Positions 10,254-17,665 of a stretch of 36,966 nucleotides of DNA are shown piece by piece. How positions within the stretch are numbered: position 1 is the stretch's first letter; each line of letters begins with the position of its first letter. The position numbers and the translations under genes are program-made. Below the pieces are notes generated by a model. The model saw only the letters and a list, made by a program, of their open reading frames with translations, ran no database searches and had not been told where the DNA came from. Origin of the DNA: Planctomycetota bacterium (GTDB lineage Bacteria > Planctomycetota > UBA1135 > UBA2386); NCBI GenBank assembly GCA_016794035.1, contig JAEUHS010000056.1, forward strand, positions 1 through 36,966, written 5' to 3'.

Positions 10254-11683
10254 TGCTCCTTCGTCCCGTCGCCCTGCCCGTCCTCTGGCTCCTGCTCACC
10301 GCCACCACGACGCTGTTCACGCAGTGCACCGGCGACTCCACCGCCGCCGCGTCGCCCCCCACCGCGACCGTGGCCGCCATCGGCGAACCGATCCGCCTGC
10401 TGATCTCCGGCTCGATGCTGGGTCGACTCGAGCCGTGTGGCTGCGCCAGCGGCCAACTCGGCGGTCTCGCGCGCCGCATGCAACACATCGGCGAACGGCG
10501 CTCGTACGACGTGCTGCTCGAAGGCGGCGACCTGGTCGACACGGCGACCGAACTCGACGTGCTGAAGTTCTACACCGCGGTGCAGGTGCTGACCGGCATG
10601 CAGCATCCGTACGACGCACTCGGCGTCGGCCCGAAGGACCTCGAACTGCCGCTCGACGAGTTCAGCGCCTTCCTCGCCGGCGCGCAGGTCACCGCCGGCG
10701 ACCTGGAGAGCAGGCGCGAGGACTGGCCCGCACGACCGTTCGTCGAGAAGGACGTGCGCGGCCAGAAGGTGCGCATCACCTCGTTCACGCTGTCGCTGCC
10801 GGCGGCGCTGCAGGGCGACGACTCACCGGTGCGCCTGCTGCCGCCCAAGGCCGCCTGGCAACGCGCGCTCGCCGGCGCGGCCGACGCGACGCTGCGCATC
10901 CTGATGCTGCAGGGCACCGACACCACCGCCCGCAACCTGGTGCCGACCCTGTCGCCGCCGCCGGATCTGGTCGTCTGCTGCGACGCAGGTCAGCTGGAAC
11001 CCGCCAGCCAGGTCGAGCACATCGGCAAGGTGCCGATGGTCTTCGCCGGCATCCGCGGGCGCGTGCTGCTCGAGGCGTCGCTGCTGCGCACGCCGGACGG
11101 CTCGCAGGTGGTGGTGGATCTCGTGCCGCTGGCCGGCAGCAAGACCGTTCCGGGCGGCGGCGGCGACCCCGACGTCAAGGCGTTGCTGCTGGCGCACCGC
11201 GACCAGGTCAAGCAGGACCGGATCCTGGAGCACATGGCCCGCAAGCTGCCGACGCCGAACGGAGCTGCCTACGTCGGCAGCGAGAACTGCAAGACCTGCC
11301 ATCCGACCGCCTACGAAGCCTGGACCAGGACGCCACACTTCCGCGCCTGGGACACGCTCGTGAAGGCCGAAGCCGACCCGACGCGCTACGGCTGGCCGGT
11401 CACGCACTACCCGGACTGCGTCGGCTGCCACGTCGTCGGCTACCGCGAGGAAACCGGGTTCGTCTCCGCCGAAGAGACGCCGCAGCTGGCGGGCGTCGGC
11501 TGCGAACGCTGCCACGGCCCCGGCAGCAGCCACCTGCAGAACCCCGCCGGCAACAAGATGGGCCTGCATGCCGGCACCCCCGCGTCGGTGCTGTGCATCC
11601 AGTGCCACGACTTCGAGCAGTCGCCGGACTTCGTCTACTCGGACCGGTGGGCGAAGATCCAGCACGGGCTCGAGCCGAAGTAG
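10250..11683 (+). CDS. Tetraheme cytochrome c fused to a degenerate 5'-nucleotidase-like domain
   Basis: A 477-residue exported protein. The signal segment (about 1-26) ends in LFTQC, a weak lipobox. Residues ~45-330 resemble a metallophosphoesterase/5'-nucleotidase fold (GRLEPCGCASGQLGGLARR, GGDLVD, VGPKDLELP). The DxH and NHE metal-binding motifs of real nucleotidases are replaced by GSMLG and GPKDL, so catalysis is doubtful. Residues ~340-477 are cytochrome c554-like with four CxxCH heme motifs: CKTCH (347), CVGCH (390), CERCH (418) and CIQCH (449). The opening YVGSENCKTCHPTAYEAW is typical of that family. Electron transfer in the periplasm is the likely role; partner and direction are unknown. 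It is translationally coupled to the lipoprotein gene before it, and convergent with the peptidase gene 25 bp downstream. Confidence 0.88.
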   Translation: MMLLRPVALPVLWLLLTATTTLFTQCTGDSTAAASPPTATVAAIGEPIRLLISGSMLGRLEPCGCASGQLGGLARRMQHIGERRSYDVLLEGGDLVDTATELDVLKFYTAVQVLTGMQHPYDALGVGPKDLELPLDEFSAFLAGAQVTAGDLESRREDWPARPFVEKDVRGQKVRITSFTLSLPAALQGDDSPVRLLPPKAAWQRALAGAADATLRILMLQGTDTTARNLVPTLSPPPDLVVCCDAGQLEPASQVEHIGKVPMVFAGIRGRVLLEASLLRTPDGSQVVVDLVPLAGSKTVPGGGGDPDVKALLLAHRDQVKQDRILEHMARKLPTPNGAAYVGSENCKTCHPTAYEAWTRTPHFRAWDTLVKAEADPTRYGWPVTHYPDCVGCHVVGYREETGFVSAEETPQLAGVGCERCHGPGSSHLQNPAGNKMGLHAGTPASVLCIQCHDFEQSPDFVYSDRWAKIQHGLEPK

Positions 11684-11708
11684 ACGCCGGCTCCCGGTCG
11701 CGCGCCGG

Positions 11709-14108
11709 TCAGTCGCGTTCCGGTTTGACGTAGGTGTCGAGCCAGTCGCACATCTCGGCGAGGCAGTGCAGCACGTTCTCGCGCGCGCGGTAGCCATGCG
11801 CCTCGTGCGGCAGCATGCACAGCCGCGCGGTGCCGCCGTGGCCCTTGATCGCGGCGAACAGGCGCTGGCTCTGGATCGGGAACGTGCCCGAGTTGTTGTC
11901 GTCGTCGCCGTGGATCAACAGCAGCGGGCGCCTGATCCGGTCGGCGTGCGAGAACGGCGACATCGCCTGGTAGATCGCCGGCGCCTCCCAGAAGGTGCGT
12001 TCCTCGCTCTGGAAGCCGAACGGCGTCAGCGTGCGGTTGTAGGCGCCCGAGCGCGCGATGCCGGCGGCGAACAGGTCGGTGTGCGCCAGCAGGTTCGCGG
12101 TCATGAACGCGCCGTAGCTGTGGCCGGCGACCGCCAGGCGCTTCACGTCGACGACGCCGGTCGCCGCCAGCGCCTGCACCGCGGCGCGGGCGTTCTGCTG
12201 CACCTGCAGCACGAAGGTGTCGTTCGCGGTGCGCTGCGGGCCGACGATCGGCATCGCCGCGTCGTCGAACACCGCGTAGCCGTGCAGCAGCAGGAACAGG
12301 TGCGACGCGCCGCCGAGTCGCAGGTAGCGGTCGGGCGCCGCGCGCACCTGGCCGGCGTCGCTGGCCTGGGTGTACTCGAGCGGATAGGCCCAGATCAGCG
12401 TCGGGTGCTGCTGGCCTGCCTGGTGGCCCGGTGGCAGATAGAGCGTGCCCGAGAGCGGCACGCCGTCCTCGCGTTCGTAGCGCAGCAGCCGCTTGTCGAC
12501 GCCGCGCGTGAACTCGGCCGCGGGGTCGGGGAACGCCACCAGCGTCTCGCGCGTGTCGCGCGCCCGGTCGACGACCACCAGCGACGGCGGCTCGCGGCGT
12601 GACTCGCTGCGCACCAACATGCGCGCGCCGGCGTCGTCGAGAAACGCGACGAAGGTCTCGTAGCGATCGGCCGCCGCCTCGAACAGACGCTGCTTGTCGC
12701 CGGTGGCCGGGTCCCACGCATCGACGAACGGCCGGTCGCCCTCGGCGGACGCACCGGCGCCACTGAGGAACAGCCGCCCCTCACGCTGGCGCAACAAGAA
12801 GCCGCCATCCGCACGCACCTCCCCGATCGCTCGCCCTGGGTCGCCGTAGGCATCCTGCAGTGAACGTTCGTACAGCAGTTGGCCCGGCCGCGCCGGATCG
12901 GCCGCGTCGTAGCGCCACACCCACTGCCGGCGCGTGCGCCGGTCGTACTCGGTCGCCAGCGCGGTGCGTCCGTCCTCGGCGTAGTCGATGCCGGCGCTGC
13001 GCTGCGCGCATGCGAACCACGGCTGCGGCGCGCCGTCCATCGTCGACAGCCGCTGCACGCGATCGCGCTGCGGCACCTCGGCGCGCGGATCGCCGCCGTC
13101 GAGCGCCTCGGTCCAGACCAGCGTGTGCGCCGCGACCGGCAACCAGTCGACGTTGCGCGGCCCGGTCGGCACGCCGCCGATCGGCACCGCGTCCTGCAGC
13201 GGCAGGCGCGTGATCTCGCGCTGTACCGCGCCAGCGACCAGGTCGACGACTTCGACCACACGCGGGAACTGGTAGTAGGGCACGACGAACGAGAACGGCC
13301 GCTCGATGCGTTCGACCAGCAGCAGCGTGCCGTCCGGCGACGGTTCGTGGCGCAGGTACATCGCCGACCCCGGCAGCCGCTGCGTCGCGCCACTGCCCGC
13401 ATCCACGATCGCCAGCCGGCCGGTGACGAAGTGCTCGAACAACACCTCGTCGTGGGCGTCCTGCAGCAGATCCTGGTAGGTGCGCACCTGCGCCTTCTCG
13501 CCGGCGATCGTCTGCTGCACCTGCGGCCCGGCCGGCGTCGGCGGCCGGGGCGGCACCTCGCCACCGGCCACCAGCCGCACCAGCAGCCGGCGCTGATCCG
13601 GCAGCCACCGCACGGCACCGCCCAGCACGGTGTTCAGGCGCACCCCCACCACCTGCCGCAACGGCGCCGTGGCGGGTTCGGCGAGCCACAGCTCGGCGCC
13701 GCCGTCGGCCGCGCGCACCAACGCGAACGCCCGATCGTCCGCGCTCCAGTAGGGTCCCGACCAGTGGCCGGCGGGCAGCGCGATGTCCTGCGCGACGCCC
13801 GTCGCCAGCGATCGCAACCGCATGCCGGTCACCTGCGCGCCGAGCTGCGGGCCATGCAGCGTCGGGTCGACACGCAGGCCCGCGAGCTTCTCGTGCGGTC
13901 GCGCCAGCACCGCGATCGACGGCAACGCCTCGCGCGTCGTCAGCACCAGCCAGCCCCGCTGCGGCGACAGCGTCGCGTCCGGCGGCGGCGGCGCCTCGAC
14001 CAGGCGCGCGATCACGTCCGGTGGCCGACGCCAGTTCGAGGGTCCGGCCTGCGCCAGCAGCGCGGGCGACAACAACGTGAGCAGCGACAGCAGACGTGAG
14101 GCGAGCAT
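11709..14108 (-). CDS. Prolyl-oligopeptidase-family serine peptidase, S9D glutamyl-endopeptidase-like
   Basis: Exported 799-residue peptidase. The signal peptide is MLASRLLSLLTLLSPALLAQA. A long beta-propeller-like region (about 40-500) precedes an alpha/beta-hydrolase domain. The catalytic Ser is in GHSYGAF (S664), Asp in GDDDNNSGT (near 735-737), and His in PHEAHGYRARE (H771). The sequence around the Asp and His (IHGDDDNNSGTFPIQSQR, then LPHEAHGYRAREN) is the pattern I know from chloroplast glutamyl endopeptidase and its bacterial S9D relatives, rather than from classical prolyl oligopeptidase. This suggests cleavage after Glu, an inference from similarity only. The ATG has AGGAG 5 nt upstream. 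It is transcribed alone, 88 bp beyond the Minf_1886 gene on the same strand. Confidence 0.92.
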   Translation of the reverse strand: MLASRLLSLLTLLSPALLAQAGPSNWRRPPDVIARLVEAPPPPDATLSPQRGWLVLTTREALPSIAVLARPHEKLAGLRVDPTLHGPQLGAQVTGMRLRSLATGVAQDIALPAGHWSGPYWSADDRAFALVRAADGGAELWLAEPATAPLRQVVGVRLNTVLGGAVRWLPDQRRLLVRLVAGGEVPPRPPTPAGPQVQQTIAGEKAQVRTYQDLLQDAHDEVLFEHFVTGRLAIVDAGSGATQRLPGSAMYLRHEPSPDGTLLLVERIERPFSFVVPYYQFPRVVEVVDLVAGAVQREITRLPLQDAVPIGGVPTGPRNVDWLPVAAHTLVWTEALDGGDPRAEVPQRDRVQRLSTMDGAPQPWFACAQRSAGIDYAEDGRTALATEYDRRTRRQWVWRYDAADPARPGQLLYERSLQDAYGDPGRAIGEVRADGGFLLRQREGRLFLSGAGASAEGDRPFVDAWDPATGDKQRLFEAAADRYETFVAFLDDAGARMLVRSESRREPPSLVVVDRARDTRETLVAFPDPAAEFTRGVDKRLLRYEREDGVPLSGTLYLPPGHQAGQQHPTLIWAYPLEYTQASDAGQVRAAPDRYLRLGGASHLFLLLHGYAVFDDAAMPIVGPQRTANDTFVLQVQQNARAAVQALAATGVVDVKRLAVAGHSYGAFMTANLLAHTDLFAAGIARSGAYNRTLTPFGFQSEERTFWEAPAIYQAMSPFSHADRIRRPLLLIHGDDDNNSGTFPIQSQRLFAAIKGHGGTARLCMLPHEAHGYRARENVLHCLAEMCDWLDTYVKPERD

Positions 14109-14196
14109 GGGCACTCCTGCGGCGGAACCGCACGGGTGCTCTACGGGCTTGGCGTGCTCGGCGCAGCAGGCGGCCGGAAAAACCGGCGCCGCGCGC

Positions 14197-14613
14197 TCAC
14201 TTGGTCGCGATGCGATCCAGCGACTCGCGGTGCTTCTCGGCGAACACCTGGTGGAAGTCGACACCGCTGACGAAGTCGAGCCGCGAATCGCTCGGTCGGC
14301 GGCTCAGCAGCTCGGCGTCGATCAGGTTGAACACGATCTCGCCGAAGTCGGCCGGCGCACGCACGCCCCAGCGTTCGAACACGAGTTCCGCCATCGGCCC
14401 GAACTGGTCGGCCGCGTATTCCTTGATGCCGATCAGCAGCTCGCGTCCGCCGACGTGCCGGTCCTCGCCGGTCTTGGCCTCGCGACCCAGCTGCGACATC
14501 GTGAAGTCCAGCGCATCGAGCACGAAGTAGTACGCGTTGCGCGAGAAGCGCCGGTCGCGCTTGCGCACTGCCTGGATGGTGTCTTCGAGCAGGTCCTGTT
14601 CAGCTGCAGCCAT
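14197..14613 (-). CDS. Minf_1886/TIGR04138 family protein
   Basis: A 138-residue soluble protein with no signal peptide or membrane segment. The pattern DRRFSRNAYYFVLDALDF, then HVGGRELLIGIKEYAADQFGPMA, then WGVRAPADFGEIVFNLIDAELLSR is characteristic of the Minf_1886 (TIGR04138) family. That family is small, conserved, of unknown function and largely confined to Planctomycetes and Verrucomicrobia, which is the best single taxonomic clue in the window. The start ATG 14613-14611 has GGAGG about 10 nt upstream. It lies 126 bp downstream of holB on the same strand; the gap has a 10-bp palindrome but no obvious terminator. Function unknown. Confidence 0.85.
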   Translation of the reverse strand: MAAAEQDLLEDTIQAVRKRDRRFSRNAYYFVLDALDFTMSQLGREAKTGEDRHVGGRELLIGIKEYAADQFGPMAELVFERWGVRAPADFGEIVFNLIDAELLSRRPSDSRLDFVSGVDFHQVFAEKHRESLDRIATK

Positions 14614-14739
14614 CGAAACGGTTCCTCCGGGGACGAATCGGAGCCTTGCTGCCCGCGATATCGGCCGATCTGGAACCGCCCTTGAGCACGACCGAGTGAC
14701 CGCTCGTTCGCGCTTCCCCCACTGCCACCGCAGCCGCAG

Positions 14740-15807
14740 CTACGCACCTCGACAGTCGAGCAGGCACGCCGTGAGCACTTGCTCGGGCGGGATCAGGAGA
14801 TCGAGCTCCCGTTCGGCTGCCAGCGTCGATTCGAGCCACGTAGTCCATGGTTCGGCGGTGGACGCAGGGTACGGGGCCGATTCGGCCGCTGCAAGGGCAT
14901 CGCGCCGGCGGCGCAACTCGGACCGCAGCAGCCAGAGGAACGTGCGGGCCGCCTCGATCGAGGTCCGCATCTCCTTCTGGCCCTGCAACACCGCGGCCGC
15001 CGTTGCCAGCGGCCGCAACCCATTGGTGGTCGCCAGCGTCGCACGAACCAGATCATGGAGCTGTACCGCGTGTTCGGTGCAGGCGAGCAGCGCCCGTCCG
15101 AGGCTGCCGGAGGCCAGCTGGGCCGCCGTCTCGTGCTGGGCCGCGCGCGCCGGAATTCGCTGCTGCAATTCGCGCCGGATGGTCGCCTCGTCGAGTGGCA
15201 GCACCCGCAGGCGCTGGACGCGGGAACGCACGGTCGGCAGCAACTCCTCCGGCTTCTGCGCCTCGAGCAGCAGGAACGTCGCCGCGCCGGGCTCCTCGAG
15301 CGTCTTCAGCAGCGCGTTCTGGCCCTCCTCGTTCATCGTGTCGGCACAGGCCATGATCATCACGCGCGCACGACCCTCGACCGGATGCCGCAGCAGCCGC
15401 TCCTGCACGTCGCGCACCTGGTGCACGGTGATCCGGTGGTAGCTCTTGCGCGGCTCGGCCCCTTCCTTGCACTCGTCGTCGCTCACCGCGCGCTCCAGCA
15501 CGTGCAGGTCGGGGAACCCGCCGCCGGCGATGCGGACGCACGTGCGACAGACGCCGCACGGCTCCTCGGTGGCCAGTTCGGACGGACACAGCAGCGCCGC
15601 CGCGAGCCACTGCAGCACCGTCGTCTTGCCGACGCCGCTGCCGCCTTCGACGACCAGCGCGTGCGGCAGGTCGAGTCGCCGCGCGCGCCGCAACCACGCG
15701 GCGAACGCCGGACCCTGCCCGAGCGGCCGCTGCAGGCGCGCGCTCGCCGCCGCCGGCGCCGCCGCTGCCGGACGGTTGCGGCCCTCGCGCGTCCAGCGCG
15801 CGCTCAT
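14740..15807 (-). CDS. holB: DNA polymerase III delta-prime subunit
   Basis: Clamp-loader AAA+ subunit, 355 residues. After an Ala/Arg-rich start, RLQRPLGQGPAFAAWL leads into Walker A GGSGVGKT. The zinc module C-x9-C-x2-C-x2-C (CPSELATEEPCGVCRTC) follows, then ITVHQVRDVQERL, and NEEGQNALLKTLEEPGAATFLLL, a signature shared by delta-prime and DnaX. The sensor SRC motif appears as VRSRVQRL, so the Cys is changed. Walker A looks intact, whereas the E. coli delta-prime does not bind ATP; a DnaX paralogue is therefore a second possibility, but the length and position directly after tmk are those of holB in many bacteria. The start ATG overlaps the tmk stop (ATGA). Confidence 0.9.
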   Translation of the reverse strand: MSARWTREGRNRPAAAAPAAASARLQRPLGQGPAFAAWLRRARRLDLPHALVVEGGSGVGKTTVLQWLAAALLCPSELATEEPCGVCRTCVRIAGGGFPDLHVLERAVSDDECKEGAEPRKSYHRITVHQVRDVQERLLRHPVEGRARVMIMACADTMNEEGQNALLKTLEEPGAATFLLLEAQKPEELLPTVRSRVQRLRVLPLDEATIRRELQQRIPARAAQHETAAQLASGSLGRALLACTEHAVQLHDLVRATLATTNGLRPLATAAAVLQGQKEMRTSIEAARTFLWLLRSELRRRRDALAAAESAPYPASTAEPWTTWLESTLAAERELDLLIPPEQVLTACLLDCRGA

Positions 15808-16418
15808 GCGGTCCACCCGGCGACCTGCGCGCGCAGATCGGCCTGCACGTCGTCGAACGAACGCGTCGCGTCGATGCGCCGCGCGCGCACCTCGAGTTCG
15901 CAGGCGCGCACGAAGCCGGCCCGCACGCGGTCGTGGTAGCCGTCGCCGCGCGCCTCGATGCGGTCGGCGCTGCGGGTGCGTCGTCGCCCGCGCGCGACCT
16001 CGGCGTCGACGTCCAGCACGAAGATCACGTCCGGCAGGTGCGCCCCGTGCGCGGCCCGCGTGACGTCGAGGATCTGCTCGACGTCGAGCCCACCCGCGAC
16101 CGCGAGCGACTGGTAGACGACCGTCGACAGGTAGCAGCGCTCGGCCACGACCACGTCGCCGCGCTGCACGGCCGGCGCGATGACGTTGGCGACCAGTTCC
16201 GCGCGCGCGGCCGAGAACAGCAGCGCCTCGGTGATCGGGCGCAGTTCGCCGGTCGACGTCGCGAGCAGCAGCTGCCGCAGCGCCTCGCCGACCGGCGTCG
16301 AGCCCGGCTCCCGCACGTGCACGACGCCGCGGCCCTGGTCGCGCAGCCACGCCGCCAGCGCGACCGCCTGCGAGCTCTTGCCGCAGCCGTCGGGTCCCTC
16401 CAGCACGACGTAGGTCAC
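15804..16418 (-). CDS. tmk: Thymidylate kinase
   Basis: Phosphorylates dTMP to dTDP for DNA synthesis. It has 204 residues, the normal length. The P-loop GPDGCGKSS (residues 8-16), VREPGSTPVGEALRQLLL (substrate-binding EPGGT-type motif with G to S), ERCYLSTVVYQ in the position of the usual DRYxxSTxAYQ, and a basic lid RGRRRTRSADRIEARG are visible. The DR(Y/F/H) motif is therefore ERC here, a mild deviation in a normally conserved place. The GTG start (16418-16416) overlaps the stop of the dnaA-like gene in GTGA, and its own stop overlaps the holB start. All three genes are thus translationally coupled. Kinase identity is well supported by the fold motifs and the tmk-holB order. Confidence 0.92.
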   Translation of the reverse strand: MTYVVLEGPDGCGKSSQAVALAAWLRDQGRGVVHVREPGSTPVGEALRQLLLATSTGELRPITEALLFSAARAELVANVIAPAVQRGDVVVAERCYLSTVVYQSLAVAGGLDVEQILDVTRAAHGAHLPDVIFVLDVDAEVARGRRRTRSADRIEARGDGYHDRVRAGFVRACELEVRARRIDATRSFDDVQADLRAQVAGWTA

Positions 16419-17611
16419 AGCAGGCCTTCGAGCTGCTGCCGCAGCTCCGCCGATCGGGCCAGCTCCTGCTGCAGCGAACGCACCATGTAGCTGACCGCGG
16501 CGCGCGTGCGGCCGTTCAGGAAGCGTCCGACCTCGCTGCCGCGCAGCCCCTGCTGCAGGCACAACATGGCCACGACCTTGCGGGCGCGGCTCAGCGCGCG
16601 CCCCTGGCCCTTGCCGAGCAGATCGGCGGCGGTGACACCGAAGCGCAGCGCGACCTGGTCGCGCACGCGCGCGAACACCCGGCCCGGGTCGATCAGTTCG
16701 AGGTACTTCGGCGGCAGCACGGCGCCGCGCGAATGTGCCCAGGCGGCGCGCAGCTCGGGGAACGTGCCGTTGCACTGCTGCGCCAGCGACTCGACCACGG
16801 CCGCGCGGCCGTTCCGCGACGGCGCGCCCTCGAGCGCGCGCAGGTAGCGCAGGCGGCCGATCGGCCCGGGCCGCTCGACGCCGGCGACGAAGCCCGCCAG
16901 CAACCGCGTCGTCAGCGTCGGGTCGAGATCACGCACGTCCTTGGGGTGCCAGCGCGACGCGAACAGCGTCGGCGACGGCAGGGTCTCGCGCTGCTGCAGG
17001 ATCGTGGCCAGGAACTTCTGCAGCTTCGGCTTGTCGGCGACCCGGTGCACCTCGTCGACCACCAGCGCGCGATCCCGCACCAGCTCCTCGCGCAGCGCCT
17101 CGACGCGCCGCTCGTGGTGCGCCGACTGGAACGCCGCGAACAGCGCCGGCAGGTCGAACCACATCACCGGGCCCACCACCTGCTGCCGCCACCACCGCAG
17201 CAGGAACGTCTTGCCGACCCCGCTCGGGCCGTGGAACACGAACAGGTTCGACGGCAGCGGCCGGCCGGCCAGCAGACTCGCCAGCACCAGATGCGCCGTG
17301 CGGTTGCCGTCGTCGACCACGGGTTGCTGCGGCGACACCTCGAGCGCGTCGAACCGGTGCACGTCGCGCGCCTGCAGTTCGACCGCGAGGCCGGTGCCGA
17401 AGTCGGCGGACAGCAGCTCCTGCAACAGCGGCCGGAACAACGCCCGCACCCGGTCGGCGGCGAGCCGGTTCGGCGCCTCCAGGTAGACCGTGCTGCGCTC
17501 CAGCAGCACCGGCCGCAAGTCCGCCAACCAGGCGGTGTAGGCAGCCTCGCCGGCCCGCTCGCGCAAGAGCGGCAGGACGCGCGTCCAACAGTCCTCGAGC
17601 ACTGGCAGCAT
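16415..17611 (-). CDS. DnaA-like replication initiator paralogue with altered DNA-binding signature
   Basis: A 398-residue protein with DnaA domain order. Domain I-like segment: LPLLRERAGEAAYTAWLADL then APNRLAADRV (residues 13-55). AAA+ domain: Walker A GPSGVGKT (128-135), Walker B LVVDEVH (183-189; DnaA normally has DD) and the LTTRLLAGFVAGVERPG motif (233-249), matching the DnaA box VIII arginine region. C-terminal helix-turn-helix (about 308-383): FGVTAADLLGKGQGRALSRARKVVAML. The recognition motif that reads DnaA boxes, usually GGRDHTTV, is NGRTRAAV here (366-373), with Asp, His and both Thr gone. It heads the tmk-holB operon with GTGA coupling to tmk. It may be a second DnaA, a regulator such as an Hda/DnaC-like loader, or this lineage's own initiator. 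Confidence 0.85.
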   Translation of the reverse strand: MLPVLEDCWTRVLPLLRERAGEAAYTAWLADLRPVLLERSTVYLEAPNRLAADRVRALFRPLLQELLSADFGTGLAVELQARDVHRFDALEVSPQQPVVDDGNRTAHLVLASLLAGRPLPSNLFVFHGPSGVGKTFLLRWWRQQVVGPVMWFDLPALFAAFQSAHHERRVEALREELVRDRALVVDEVHRVADKPKLQKFLATILQQRETLPSPTLFASRWHPKDVRDLDPTLTTRLLAGFVAGVERPGPIGRLRYLRALEGAPSRNGRAAVVESLAQQCNGTFPELRAAWAHSRGAVLPPKYLELIDPGRVFARVRDQVALRFGVTAADLLGKGQGRALSRARKVVAMLCLQQGLRGSEVGRFLNGRTRAAVSYMVRSLQQELARSAELRQQLEGLL

Positions 17612-17665
17612 GGGCCTTCTGGGTCTGCGCCCGCGGCCGGGCGGAGGGCCAACGCTAGCAGGTCG

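Noticed and set aside
11684..11708. CCGGC/GCCGG inverted repeat between the convergent cytochrome and peptidase genes as a terminator
   Set aside because: Five-bp arms with a 12-nt loop and no T-run; too weak.
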